A stretch of 64,000 bases of DNA, from NCBI GenBank assembly GCA_038237225.1, contig JBBRYX010000021.1, forward strand, positions 27,445 through 91,444, read 5' to 3'. Position numbers and translations under genes: made by a program. This document shows, piece after piece, positions 46,741-56,002 of the stretch; position 1 is the first letter of the stretch, and every line of letters begins with the position of its first letter. Under the pieces are notes generated by a model that saw only the letters and a program-made list of their open reading frames with translations, did not search any database and was not told the DNA's origin. This stretch comes from DASVUC01 sp038237225 (GTDB taxonomy: Bacteria > Planctomycetota > Phycisphaerae > Tepidisphaerales > Tepidisphaeraceae).

Positions 46741-46910
46741 CTTCAACCGTCAGGGCAATCGCATGTAAGTTTTCTCGCTGTTCCGTAGGGGCGACGCCTG
46801 CGTCGCGGTCGACGCGAAGCGTCGAAATCACGTGATTCGCGGCTATGCCGCGACCGCGACGCAGGCGTCGGATCTACAAGTCGCTACATGCGATTGCCCT
46901 GCTTCAACCG
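46741..46910. mobile_element. MITE-like nested palindromic element
   Basis: Outer arms CAGGGCAATCGCATGTA (46751-46767) and TACATGCGATTGCCCTG (46885-46901) are perfect 17-bp inverted repeats. They are flanked by the 9-bp direct repeat CTTCAACCG (46741-46749 and 46902-46910), which looks like a target duplication with one extra T on the left. Inside, CGACGCCTGCGTCGCGGTCG (46792-46811) is exactly complementary to 46851-46870, with smaller hairpins between. No coding capacity exists. It fills most of the 306-nt gap 46707-47012; the rest holds nothing I can identify. Confidence 0.75.
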
Positions 46911-47012
46911 GCACGACAGGATTTTGTTGTAATGTCCGCGCTTGTCGGCTATTTTCTGTGATGGGTTATCTCGAACACATCAGACCTGTGCCCGACCGTT
47001 AAGGAGTCTCTC

Positions 47013-47921
47013 TTGGCCGACCCCGTTTTAGTCGCCGCCGCGGCCAGCCAGCTTCGGTTGATCCAGGAGGACAGTGCGGATGAAGCGCCGCCGTCGCGTC
47101 AGCAGCGGCTGAATGAAGTTCTCCGGCAGCACCTCGACAATGTCTTGCCGCAGGACCGCCGGGCGTTTCTCGAACAACTTCAGGATCAGTTCCCGACGTG
47201 GGAAGAGAATGCGATAGCGACCGATCCGCAGCCGGCGGCGGCGCCACCGTCGGATGAGCCACTCGCCCTGGCGCAGCAACTGCTCGATTCGCTTCGGAGT
47301 GCCGGCGATGCGGATAGGAAGGAAGTCGCAGAACTTCTTCGCGCCGCCGGTATCGCGGCCGCGGCGGGGCCCAAGGCGGAACTGCCCGAGCAGCTTCTCG
47401 GCGCGATCCGTCAGTCCCTGGGTCTAGCGCCGACAGATGCCATTGATATCGCGCATGTCACCGAGGTGGTTCGCCTGCTCATCGACTTCGCCGCTGAATT
47501 GGATCCTCTTGTCTGGCGGAACTGGCGAGCCATGAGCCCGCGCGCCAATTTCCCGCGTCTGCGTCTTCGCGATGTTCTCCGTAGTTTTGTCAAGGGCCAG
47601 CGCGAGGTCACGGCGCTGGCGGATATTGCGAACCTCCGGATGCTGATTGCGCCGCTCATCAACGCCCTGACGCAGGTCCCCAGATTTTTGTGCCAGCGGC
47701 ATCTTGCAAAATTCGATCCGGCCGCGATCGAGGCCGCCGTTGAAGCCACGGGAATATCGTCGCTACAGCGGGCCACCGGCAAGGTGCCGGGCATGTGTTG
47801 GAAAAAGTATATTGAGCTCGCGCCCGATCTTGATCGGGCAGCGTTTGAGAAAGCTTTCAATGACGTCGTCGATGAACTTGTCCCCAACCGCCCCGAACTC
47901 AAAAGCACCGTGAGGGAGTGA
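47013..47921 (+). CDS. Unknown helical T6SS-associated protein, TTG start
   Basis: The 302-residue protein lies one nucleotide upstream of tssK, so it belongs to the T6SS operon. It is Ala/Leu-rich and helical, without membrane segments. The first half has QQRLNEVLRQHLDNVLPQDRRA and a Pro/Ala linker. The second half has VVRLLIDFAAELDPLVWRNW, LRDVLRSFVKGQREVTALADI and PRFLCQRHLAKFDPAAIEA. The last part vaguely recalls the C-terminal domain of T6SS FHA proteins, but no FHA domain is present and this is weak. The start is TTG at 47013, with AAGGAG 6 nt upstream; no better ATG or GTG exists. Confidence 0.7.
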   Translation: MADPVLVAAAASQLRLIQEDSADEAPPSRQQRLNEVLRQHLDNVLPQDRRAFLEQLQDQFPTWEENAIATDPQPAAAPPSDEPLALAQQLLDSLRSAGDADRKEVAELLRAAGIAAAAGPKAELPEQLLGAIRQSLGLAPTDAIDIAHVTEVVRLLIDFAAELDPLVWRNWRAMSPRANFPRLRLRDVLRSFVKGQREVTALADIANLRMLIAPLINALTQVPRFLCQRHLAKFDPAAIEAAVEATGISSLQRATGKVPGMCWKKYIELAPDLDRAAFEKAFNDVVDELVPNRPELKSTVRE

Positions 47922-47922
47922 T

Positions 47923-49305
47923 ATGTCCCGCAGCGAACAAGTCCACTGGCACGAGGGACTTTTCCTCCAGCCGCATCACCTTCAGGCGATGCAGCGGTTC
48001 CTCCTCGATCAGACCTCCACCACGCGCTCACTGGTCTCGCCGTATCCCTATGGCGTGATCTCTTATGACCTCTCCGTTGAAGCGATCAAGAACAACCGCG
48101 TTCAGTTTGAGCATCTTCACGTGATCATGCGCAGCGGCTTGGAGGTGATCTATCCGGGCAATGCCGACCTTGATCCGCTCGAGATCGGCGGCAGCCTCGG
48201 GGGTTCGGGTGAAGGTCTGATTATTGAGTTGGCCGTGCCGTTCTGGCGATCCGACGGCGTCAATGTTGTGTCGATGGAATCGAACAACGGCTGGGGCAGT
48301 CGCTACCGGCTGCGCGAGGTTCAGCAGCTTGATGAGAACACGGGGACAAACCCGCAGCCGCTCGTCATCCGCCGACTGAATGCGCGACTGGTGCCTGCGG
48401 GTGATCGGCGCGGCGGGGTGGAGACGCTCCCGATCCTTCGGGTGAAGAACGATCCCACGGACGGGCGCCCCGTGGTTGATCCGAACTTCATCGCACCTTG
48501 CGTCACCATGGGCGGGTCTTCCGAGTTGGGACGAATTCTGGGCGCCATCTTTGAACAAGTCCTTTCCGCACGCGATGAAACGCAGAAGCGGCTGCGGCGA
48601 CAGGAGTTTAATGCCGGGGCACTCGCGGGAGCGCAGCTTTATGAGGTCTTCCGGCTGCGTATCCTCTCTCGATTCGCAGCCACGCTTGCGGCGATTGTCG
48701 GCGTTCGTGGGGTCACACCACTCCTCGTGTACATGGAACTGGCGGCGCTCCTGGGAGAGCTTTCATCCCTGAACCCCGAACGAGATGAGCTGTTCAGCGT
48801 TCCCCCTTACAACCACGACAACCTCGCGCTCTGTTTCCATGAGTTGGCGGAACTGATCAATCCGATCGTTGGCGGGCCGCCGCCGACCACGGTTGCGTAT
48901 GCGGAATTTGCTGCTCATGGTCAGATTCTGGCGACGGTGTTGAAGGATGAGCACTGGAAGAATCCCGATCGCTGCTATCTCTCCTTTACCGACGCGGGCT
49001 CGCCCGATGCGCTCGGGGCGCTGGTGCAGGACAAGGATCGCTTCAAGCTCATGGCACGCGCGGAGGTGGTGCGTCCCATTCGCGGGGTGACGCTCGAGCC
49101 CGTATGGAGTGCGCCATCGGATCTGCCCACCGGTCCCCTCTATTTCAAGCTCGATCTGAGCGATCCGTATAGCAAGCAGCGCTGGGCGAATCTCTTTGCG
49201 CCTGCGAATCAGAATATCGCAGCGATCGTCTGTCCCGCGGGGAAGCTTCCGCCAACCGCTAAGGTCAAACTGTGTATGCCGCTGGCAACGAAGGCTTCAT
49301 CATGA
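47923..49305 (+). CDS. tssK: T6SS baseplate protein TssK
   Basis: TssK (ImpJ/VasE) connects the baseplate wedges to the TssL/TssM membrane complex. The 460-residue product opens with the family hallmark VHWHEGLFLQPHHLQ. Further family features are SYDLSVEAIKNNRVQFEHL, a helical middle with FRLRILSRFAATLAAI, and PPYNHDNLALCFHELAELI. The C-terminal domain (RAEVVRPIRGVTLEP, then YFKLDLSDPYSKQRWANL) is expected to bind TssL. The ATG follows GGGAG. The stop overlaps the tssL start as ATGA. Confidence 0.96.
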   Translation: MSRSEQVHWHEGLFLQPHHLQAMQRFLLDQTSTTRSLVSPYPYGVISYDLSVEAIKNNRVQFEHLHVIMRSGLEVIYPGNADLDPLEIGGSLGGSGEGLIIELAVPFWRSDGVNVVSMESNNGWGSRYRLREVQQLDENTGTNPQPLVIRRLNARLVPAGDRRGGVETLPILRVKNDPTDGRPVVDPNFIAPCVTMGGSSELGRILGAIFEQVLSARDETQKRLRRQEFNAGALAGAQLYEVFRLRILSRFAATLAAIVGVRGVTPLLVYMELAALLGELSSLNPERDELFSVPPYNHDNLALCFHELAELINPIVGGPPPTTVAYAEFAAHGQILATVLKDEHWKNPDRCYLSFTDAGSPDALGALVQDKDRFKLMARAEVVRPIRGVTLEPVWSAPSDLPTGPLYFKLDLSDPYSKQRWANLFAPANQNIAAIVCPAGKLPPTAKVKLCMPLATKASS

Positions 49306-50042
49306 GAGGTGAACTGACGCTCCCGGAGCTTTGTGAGCCGCTGTTTCAGCACATGTGCCGATTGAATCGCGCTGCCCGCAAAGCGGTTGAATCCGGCGCG
49401 GGATCAGCCGGTATCTATGACGACGAAGCCGAAGTTCGCTCGGGCGTTCGCGCGCTGCTCTCGGAGCTTTCCGAACGCGCTTCGACGGCCGGCATTGCCG
49501 ATCAGTTCGACAAAGTCCGCCTCTGCTTAGTCTTCTTCTGCGATTACTGCATCCACCATAGCGCCCTTCCGTATGCTTCCACGTGGACTGCGATGGCGGA
49601 AGTCGATGAAGATCCCCCGCACTATGCGGCGTATCAGGAATTCTTCGACATCGTCGAGGAAACATTGCTGGAGAAATCGGACGCCGCCGACGAGCGCCTG
49701 ATCGTCCTCTACACCTGCATGGGTCTCGGCTTCAAGGGCTACCTCGAAGACATGCCCAAGCAGCTCCAGGACAAGATGCGGCAGGTCGGTCATCGCATCC
49801 GCACGCGGGTCGAATCCGAAAACGCCGGCGACATCTGCGAGCAGGCGTACCTGTATACGGATAAGCGGAATCTCGATATTCAGCCCATCCGAACGCTGAC
49901 CCCGATCGGGCTCTCGCTCGTTGGTCTGATCTTGATGCTGATCGTGCTCAATATCGTCCTGTTTAATTCGGCTTCGAAAGACCTGTTGAACGCGAGCAAA
50001 GGAATTACTGAGACAAACGACAAATTGGTCGCTCAACAGTAG
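49302..50042 (+). CDS. tssL: T6SS membrane complex protein TssL
   Basis: TssL (DotU/ImpK) is a tail-anchored inner-membrane protein that docks the baseplate with TssM. The 246-residue product has the cytoplasmic helical hook domain (LPELCEPLFQHMCRLNRAA, then FDKVRLCLVFFCDYCIHH, EEFFDIVEE-like sequence and LYTCMGLGFKGYL). A single C-terminal TM helix GLSLVGLILMLIVLNIVLF follows. There is no peptidoglycan-binding OmpA domain. The ATG at 49302 overlaps the tssK stop by 4 nt. Confidence 0.95.
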   Translation: MRGELTLPELCEPLFQHMCRLNRAARKAVESGAGSAGIYDDEAEVRSGVRALLSELSERASTAGIADQFDKVRLCLVFFCDYCIHHSALPYASTWTAMAEVDEDPPHYAAYQEFFDIVEETLLEKSDAADERLIVLYTCMGLGFKGYLEDMPKQLQDKMRQVGHRIRTRVESENAGDICEQAYLYTDKRNLDIQPIRTLTPIGLSLVGLILMLIVLNIVLFNSASKDLLNASKGITETNDKLVAQQ

Positions 50043-50058
50043 ATCGCAAAGGTGCAGT

Positions 50059-53000
50059 ATGAGTCTCGAAGATACAGCACAATCCACCCTCTCCGCCCCT
50101 AAGGCGACCCTCGGCGGGATCATCCTGGCCTCCCTCGCCGCGGTTGCGGTCTGGTTCAGGAACAATCCCAGCGCCATCTTCATCATTCTCTGCGGCATCA
50201 TTCTCGTCGTCGTGCTGCTGTTGATCTATTTCTGGCTGCTTCGCCGAATTGATTGGCGGCGGGCGATGCATCTGGAGGGCGTTCTCAAGAGCGGCGCGAA
50301 TCACAACCTTTCGAAGGAAGATCTCGCCAAGCTCGCCGAAGCGTCCAAAGCATTTCAGGAAGGTCTCGACAAGTTCCGTTCGGCGAAGAAGAGCCTGACT
50401 TCAATTCCCTGGTATGTCGTGGTCGGTGAATCCGGCGGGGGCAAGACCGAAGCGATTCGCAACGGCGCGCCGCTGCTGCCCCCTCCGCTCAACAACAAGC
50501 TGGCGGGCAAGGGCGGGACGCTCCACATGCACTGGTGGTTCACGCGCGATGCCATCCTGCTTGACACTGCCGGCAAATGGCTGATGGAGGATGATCCAAG
50601 CTGGCCGGAGTTTCTCAAACATCTTAAGGAGCACCGCAAGGAATGCCCGATTAATGGGCTGTTCCTGATTATTCCGGCGCGCAGTTTGATGTCGGATAAG
50701 GTGCCTGGACAGAAGATGTCGCTTGCTGAAAAGGCGGAGCATCTCGGCGAGCGCTTCGCGGGAATGCAGCAGATTCTGGGTGTTCGTTTTCCTGTCTACA
50801 TCATTATCACCAAGTGCGACCTGATCGAAGGCTTTAACGAATTTTTCCATGACCTTAAGGACGGGAAGGAGATCAACCAGATCCTGGGCTGGTCGAACCC
50901 CGCTCCGTTGAATGAAGCGTTTCGGCCGGAACTGGTGGATGAGCATCTTAAGGTTGTGCGCGAGCGTCTTCTCCGCCGCCGGCTTCGACTTCTCTCCAAC
51001 CCCATTCACACCGACGACCCGATGCGCAGCCGGATCGAGCAGGTTGATGCGCTGTACACGCTTCCCGATTCGCTGCTTAAGATCGGCCCGCGCCTGAAGC
51101 AGACGCTGGACACGATCTTCTCCCAGTCGTTCTCCGATGCGCCGCTGTTTCTTCGTGGGATCTACTTCACGTCTTCCATGCAGGAAGGTTCCCCCTTTGA
51201 CCTGGATCTGGCCACGGCGATGGGGGTCACGGTGGACAGCCTGCCGAAGGCGCCCGAGCAAGATGGGCAGCGGTCTTACTTTCTTCGCGATCTGTTCAGC
51301 GAGAAGGTGTTTCAGGAAAAGGGCCTGGTCACACGCGCGGTCGATGTGGACCAATCGCATCGGCGGAAGAAGGTTCTTCTGATGGGAAGCGGCATTGCCG
51401 CGGCGCTCCTGCTTATTGGGGTCACCATCGCGTTCTATTTTTTGCTCAACAAGGACATCGGTTACGCCAGCAGCCATTGGAAGAAAGTCTGGAACCCCAG
51501 CGCGAACGACCCCAGAAAGACCATCGATCCTGAAAAATGGGCCATCGTGCAGGACGGTCGGTTGGTGGACGACAATAGAACCCCGCCGAGTTTCCCTGGA
51601 TTCCCGATCGTCAAAGCGGTGCACCAGAGCTTCACCTTTGGTCAAGACAACGGCCGCACTGTCCACGTTCCGGCGATCTTTTTCGGACAATCCCACATCG
51701 ACCTGAAATCAGCGCAGACCGCGCTTGTTCAGATCAGCATCACGCGCCCCGCTTGCCAGGCCGTCCGGGATCAACTGAAGAGCGTCAACGTTGACTGGTC
51801 GAATCCTGCCAACGCCACGATGCTCGAACAACTCATCCGCCTTGAAGCCGACGGCGCTGCCCCCGTTCAACCAACACTGACCTCGGAGAAGTTTGTCCCG
51901 GATCTTGCTCAATATCTTGAGTTCTCGCTCAAATCCCACGAAGGTGATGTCGATCGGTACAAAAGTCAGAAGGAGCAGTTGGATCGCAATGTCCAGGACG
52001 CGATGGTGGATGCGCCGAAGGAGATCAACGACGTTTCTCACTGGACCGGCGCCGGCTCGAAAACTTCGCTCGGCGCTCTCCAAGCCGCGCTCAGCAACTA
52101 CGTCAACTGGTGCAGCGCTGACAGCAACAAAAATAAATCTCTCGAGCATTTCACGGCGCTCAACGAGTCCCTGAAGAAGTTCGAGCAATCGGAATGGGAC
52201 CTGGCGCGTCAAAAATACAAACCCGTCCCCACGACAATGATCGAGTACAAGCAACTTCTGGATCTCTGGCGGAAATGCTTCAAGCAACTGGAGGAGGCCG
52301 GCAAAGAAATCACCGACGCTCTGCCCGCGGGCCAAACCGTCACCGCTGCTTTCGAAGCCGCCAAGGCAGAAGCGTCAAAGCAGCAGAATCGCCTCGCCCT
52401 TCTCCTCGCGGCCTTTCCCAGGGAAGCGGATAAGGTTACGAAAAGCCAAAGCTTCTTCGCCACCAATCGCAAGACCATTGAGAGCAAGCGAGACATGCTC
52501 AGCAAGCAATTCGACGACAAATTCAAGCAGTTGGGTCAGTCGCTCAGCAGCTACCAGGCCCGCCTGATTGACCCCGCCCCCGGTCAGACCGACAAGAGGT
52601 TCGCGGCACAACTTCGGCTTTGCAAAGACATCGACGAGCAGCTCACCCCGCTCCCGGACCTCGAGATCGGCAAGGACGATCCCGATGCAGCCTGGGTAGC
52701 GCGCAGCAATCGTCTGAATGCGGTTGAACGCCTCGTTCAGAACATTGACGCCTCCACCGGCGCGGCCCCGTCGGGAGCCGCCTCGGCCACTCCACCGACC
52801 GCCGCTTCGCTCGCGCCTGCCCAGTCCGCGGAAGCATGGACGGAACTGACCGCCGTCCTGAAGGGGTCCGTCCTGGACCAAATGGCCCGCCCGCTGCATC
52901 GGTATGAAGCGGCGTCGGTGGTGACGATCTGGCCGGATAATGCAAAAGGCTGGGAGGATCGGGTCGCCGTCATCGCCGTCAACCCAGCCCAGCAAAAGCC

Positions 53001-54444
53001 GGGCGACTCAAATACCTGGCGCCGAAGGCAGGTCCCACTGACGCAAGCCGTCCGCTTCAACGATCGCTTTTATCCGCCTGCCGTCGCGGCGAGCATCGAT
53101 GCCTCTGCGAACATCGACAAGATCCTCAAATCCGATGCGCCGATCCTGCATCGCAAGGATCTCACCGATCAGTTCCAGGCTCCGCAAACGGCGCTCGACG
53201 ATTATCGCCGTAACTACGTCAAGTATTGGACCCGGGTTATTCCTGATGAACTCAAGATTGACGCGGAGACGTGGCCTGACTTCTTGAAGCGTGTGGGTGA
53301 TCGCAGCGTTGCCGCGGATGATGTCAACGAGAAGCTGGCGAACCTGAGCGGCCAGATCGAAAAAGCGATCACGATCGTGCAGGACCCGGAGCTTCCCAAG
53401 AAACTGATCGCCGAGCGAGAGCAATTCGGCGGGAAGTTCGACCGGCGATGCGAAACCGTGCTCGGTAGCTGGCGCGCGATGGCGCGCGTTGAGCCGCGTG
53501 AAACGATCCTCACCCGAACCACGGAAACGTTCCCCAGCTACGATGCGGGCGCTTCTGAAGACTCCTTTGTCACTAAATTCTGGTTTAACTTCACCGCGCA
53601 GGGCCTGGAGCTTCTGGGCGAGGATGCCGTACGCCAGATTAAGACCGGCAGAGACTCGCTTGTCCGCCTGCAACGCTTTCCGCTCGTCTGGCCCAATGAG
53701 AATGTCCGCGATAGTGACGATGAATTGTCTCCCAAGGAAGTTGATGAAGCACGAAACGCTCTCGCCGGCATCCTCGGCAATTTGAATTCCGAAAAGGGAA
53801 CGTTCAGCGATCCCACCGTCACCACAGGCAATCCTGCGTTCGATGACTCGATCAAGAAAATCCGCGGCGATGGAATCATCGACAAGCGTGATCTCCCGCG
53901 TTTCCGTGCTCTCCAGAAGCTGCTGAACGCACTTCCCAAGGATGGAACAGCTATCACCTGTTCGATCAGCCACCATCGCGGTGGCACGGATGTGGAAGGC
54001 GATTTTGAACATGCCATTCTCAAACTGGGTGGCAACGCGCTGGGATCGATCATCACGCTTCGTAACAACTGGCAGAAAGACGGAGTCGATCCTATCGGCA
54101 TCACATCGTTTCCCGGTCCCGCAATCATGGCCGATTTCGGCAACTTCAACCAAGGCAAACAAGCCGCTGCCACGAAGACGATCGGCAACCCGGCTGCGGG
54201 CGCGACGAATCAATGGGCGCTTCTCCGCCTCATGCTCGACCCGCGAAGCGGTTTGACGGGAAGCGGCCGGCTTTGGAGCCTCCAGTTGCAGCTCCCCGGC
54301 GCCAACAAGGGCGGCTTGCTCACGCTCGTTCTTGAATTCGGAAACGGCGGTGATCCCAAAAGCACAGTCGGAGACTTTCCCACGATTGACGAATGGAAAC
54401 TACTCGGAGCGGCGCCGGTGACTGGCGCGGCTCTTGCCAGATGA
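50059..54444 (+). CDS. tssM: T6SS membrane complex protein TssM
   Basis: TssM (IcmF) spans the inner membrane and periplasm and contacts the outer-membrane lipoprotein. The 1,461-residue product has two N-terminal TM helices (about residues 12-60, including IFIILCGIILVVVLLLIYFW). A cytoplasmic NTPase domain follows with Walker A GESGGGKT (about 122-129) and DTAGKW. A third TM (GSGIAAALLLIGVTIAFYFLL, about 440-460) precedes a long periplasmic part ending in a beta-domain rich in Gly/Leu. Its length is slightly greater than usual. The ATG at 50059 follows the tssL stop by 16 nt. Confidence 0.96.
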   Translation: MSLEDTAQSTLSAPKATLGGIILASLAAVAVWFRNNPSAIFIILCGIILVVVLLLIYFWLLRRIDWRRAMHLEGVLKSGANHNLSKEDLAKLAEASKAFQEGLDKFRSAKKSLTSIPWYVVVGESGGGKTEAIRNGAPLLPPPLNNKLAGKGGTLHMHWWFTRDAILLDTAGKWLMEDDPSWPEFLKHLKEHRKECPINGLFLIIPARSLMSDKVPGQKMSLAEKAEHLGERFAGMQQILGVRFPVYIIITKCDLIEGFNEFFHDLKDGKEINQILGWSNPAPLNEAFRPELVDEHLKVVRERLLRRRLRLLSNPIHTDDPMRSRIEQVDALYTLPDSLLKIGPRLKQTLDTIFSQSFSDAPLFLRGIYFTSSMQEGSPFDLDLATAMGVTVDSLPKAPEQDGQRSYFLRDLFSEKVFQEKGLVTRAVDVDQSHRRKKVLLMGSGIAAALLLIGVTIAFYFLLNKDIGYASSHWKKVWNPSANDPRKTIDPEKWAIVQDGRLVDDNRTPPSFPGFPIVKAVHQSFTFGQDNGRTVHVPAIFFGQSHIDLKSAQTALVQISITRPACQAVRDQLKSVNVDWSNPANATMLEQLIRLEADGAAPVQPTLTSEKFVPDLAQYLEFSLKSHEGDVDRYKSQKEQLDRNVQDAMVDAPKEINDVSHWTGAGSKTSLGALQAALSNYVNWCSADSNKNKSLEHFTALNESLKKFEQSEWDLARQKYKPVPTTMIEYKQLLDLWRKCFKQLEEAGKEITDALPAGQTVTAAFEAAKAEASKQQNRLALLLAAFPREADKVTKSQSFFATNRKTIESKRDMLSKQFDDKFKQLGQSLSSYQARLIDPAPGQTDKRFAAQLRLCKDIDEQLTPLPDLEIGKDDPDAAWVARSNRLNAVERLVQNIDASTGAAPSGAASATPPTAASLAPAQSAEAWTELTAVLKGSVLDQMARPLHRYEAASVVTIWPDNAKGWEDRVAVIAVNPAQQKPGDSNTWRRRQVPLTQAVRFNDRFYPPAVAASIDASANIDKILKSDAPILHRKDLTDQFQAPQTALDDYRRNYVKYWTRVIPDELKIDAETWPDFLKRVGDRSVAADDVNEKLANLSGQIEKAITIVQDPELPKKLIAEREQFGGKFDRRCETVLGSWRAMARVEPRETILTRTTETFPSYDAGASEDSFVTKFWFNFTAQGLELLGEDAVRQIKTGRDSLVRLQRFPLVWPNENVRDSDDELSPKEVDEARNALAGILGNLNSEKGTFSDPTVTTGNPAFDDSIKKIRGDGIIDKRDLPRFRALQKLLNALPKDGTAITCSISHHRGGTDVEGDFEHAILKLGGNALGSIITLRNNWQKDGVDPIGITSFPGPAIMADFGNFNQGKQAAATKTIGNPAAGATNQWALLRLMLDPRSGLTGSGRLWSLQLQLPGANKGGLLTLVLEFGNGGDPKSTVGDFPTIDEWKLLGAAPVTGAALAR

Positions 54445-54481
54445 ATCCCGACCCTCCTCCTCAAACATCACGGGAGCGCGC

Positions 54482-55459
54482 GTGGCTGATTTAATCAAGT
54501 CTCTTTTTGGCCGGCTCGGTATCAACCGCGCCGACAGCCCTCCCGCCGTCTCGCTTGCCGTTTGGGGCAAACATCCCTCCGAGGGCGATCACTTCAGCTA
54601 CGTCGAGCCCGAAGCGCGGAGGCTTCCCGATGTGCTGCGCGCGATCTACACCGACGGCATCCAGCGCAACATCGACGCCGGAACCTGGGATGAGCTTGCG
54701 CCGGAAAAGCGGATCGCAACCTTCGATCAGGTCTTTCTTTCCACCGCGTCGTCGGATGTCATCGTCGGCCGGATGTGTCCGAGCAATGACCAGGTTGGCC
54801 GCCAGCGCTACCCCATCATCTACGCCGCCGAGTGCCGGGGCATTGAGCCGCGGCCCGCTCTGGATCGAGTTCTTCCGGAACTCGAGCGCGTTGAATCTCG
54901 CTGCCGCGCGGCTCATTCGGTGAATGTCATCAAGACCGCGCTCGCCGCCGCCCACGACCAGGTTATTTCCGACCTCTCCGCTTCCGACGTCAGCCCGACT
55001 TCGTCCGATTTTGATCAACTTCTCGAATGTCCCGATCTCGGTCCCAACCGCCAGGGTCTCTACCGGATTCTCTATCGGCTTTCCGCCGAAGCGCCCATTT
55101 ATCTTTCGCTCGCCTCCGACCCGGCATCGCGCAGCCGCTCCATCATTCTGCCGACGCTGCACCTCCGGCTGCCCGCCTGCGGGAACTCGCCCGCGCAATC
55201 GCTCTCGCGCTGGTCGGCGTTCCTGTGCGCGCTCGTCGATCGCGCGACTCCGCTGCTCATGTTCATGCCCACCAACTATCCCTGGCTCGATCTCGTGATC
55301 GGACCGCCCGCGCCCGAGCACATGTTTTTCCTGGGTTCCACCGCGGAAACTCTTACGACGGAAATTCCCTATCCCCTCGATGAAGAATTCATTCGCAGGA
55401 TGGAACAGCGGGTCAACGAATCCCGCCTCGCCTCGACTGTTCCGGTCTCCGCCCCATGA
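54482..55459 (+). CDS. tagF: T6SS regulator TagF-like protein
   Basis: TagF proteins post-translationally restrain T6SS firing and are part of the threonine-phosphorylation switch in some species. The 325-residue product has an N-terminal VWGKHPSEGDHFSYV motif and PSNDQVGRQRYPIIYAAE, matching the TagF pattern of a GK-P-x-x-GDF start and a PSxDxVGRxFPL segment. The C-terminal half has LFGSTAE-like sequence (FFLGSTAETLTTEIPYPLD). The GTG at 54482 has GGGAG 6 nt upstream; an upstream TTG at 54434 overlaps tssM and adds an unrelated extension. It is the last T6SS gene. Given the kinase/SUMF1 fusion in the same locus, a regulatory pairing is likely. Confidence 0.75.
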   Translation: MADLIKSLFGRLGINRADSPPAVSLAVWGKHPSEGDHFSYVEPEARRLPDVLRAIYTDGIQRNIDAGTWDELAPEKRIATFDQVFLSTASSDVIVGRMCPSNDQVGRQRYPIIYAAECRGIEPRPALDRVLPELERVESRCRAAHSVNVIKTALAAAHDQVISDLSASDVSPTSSDFDQLLECPDLGPNRQGLYRILYRLSAEAPIYLSLASDPASRSRSIILPTLHLRLPACGNSPAQSLSRWSAFLCALVDRATPLLMFMPTNYPWLDLVIGPPAPEHMFFLGSTAETLTTEIPYPLDEEFIRRMEQRVNESRLASTVPVSAP

Positions 55460-55475
55460 AAGCGGAGGAGTGGGG

Positions 55476-55537
55476 CAGACATTGCTGTCTGCGTTGGGGT
55501 GATCACCCTTGAATGAACCCAGGGCTGAAGCCCTGGG
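55476..55537. repeat. Two adjacent intergenic palindromes after tagF
   Basis: GCAGACA-TTGC-TGTCTGC (55476-55493) and CCCAGGGCT-GA-AGCCCTGGG (55518-55537). Both have the look of dispersed REP-type sequences. They probably cap the 3' end of the T6SS transcript together with the stem at 55576; no T-run follows on the plus strand. Confidence 0.55.
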
Positions 55538-55570
55538 CTTGGCCGGGTTCCTGGGGTGCGTTAAATTTGA

Positions 55571-55601
55571 GAAAAACCGCCGTCACGAGGGTGACGGCGG
55601 T
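55571..55601 (-). terminator. Rho-independent terminator of the small lipoprotein gene
   Basis: ACCGCCGTCAC (55576-55586), loop GAGG, GTGACGGCGGT (55591-55601): a perfect 11-bp stem. Read on the minus strand it is followed by TTTTC, 35 nt after the stop of the 56-residue lipoprotein gene. Confidence 0.8.
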
Positions 55602-55635
55602 CTTCGCGGATGAATCCGAATGGACAACGAGGTTG

Positions 55636-55806
55636 TTACCGCGCATCGGTATAGGCGGTATCCGACGATCTCGACGAGAAGCTGTTGCCCAGGCTGTCGC
55701 CGGCGGACAAGCTCCAGTTCGAGCTTTCGGAATAAGACGATCTTTCGTGCCGACCGGCGCAACCACAGGCCACCAGCAGCATCACGATTCCCAGAACGTA
55801 ACGCAT
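55636..55806 (-). CDS. Small lipoprotein, 56 residues
   Basis: MRYVLGIVMLLVACGCAGRH is a type II signal peptide with two possible lipobox cysteines (LVAC, Cys14, or ACGC, Cys16). The mature peptide of about 40 residues is Ser-rich (SSYSESSNWSLSAGD). AGGAGA lies about 6 nt before the ATG, and a strong terminator follows. It is probably a cell-envelope lipoprotein of the entericidin-like size class; the function is unknown. The 196-nt gap to the MFS gene shows nothing else. Confidence 0.75.
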   Translation of the reverse strand: MRYVLGIVMLLVACGCAGRHERSSYSESSNWSLSAGDSLGNSFSSRSSDTAYTDAR

Positions 55807-56002
55807 GATTTTCTCCTCTTTCCTTTCAGCGGCCCTATGCCGTCTGTTAACCACCTCATCGGACCTGTCGGTTGCCTGCTTAATCCTCACAACGCATTTT
55901 CTGCGTACAATCGCAGCCCATAACCATTGCATCCGATAATCCAAGCCTGCACTACTCTTCCGGCCATCGCCGCCGCCGTCTCCGTTCCTATAATGCGATC
56001 CA

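Noticed and set aside
52375..54213. Long antisense open frames across tssM
   Set aside because: They mirror tssM codons, lack Shine-Dalgarno sites and have no recognisable domains.
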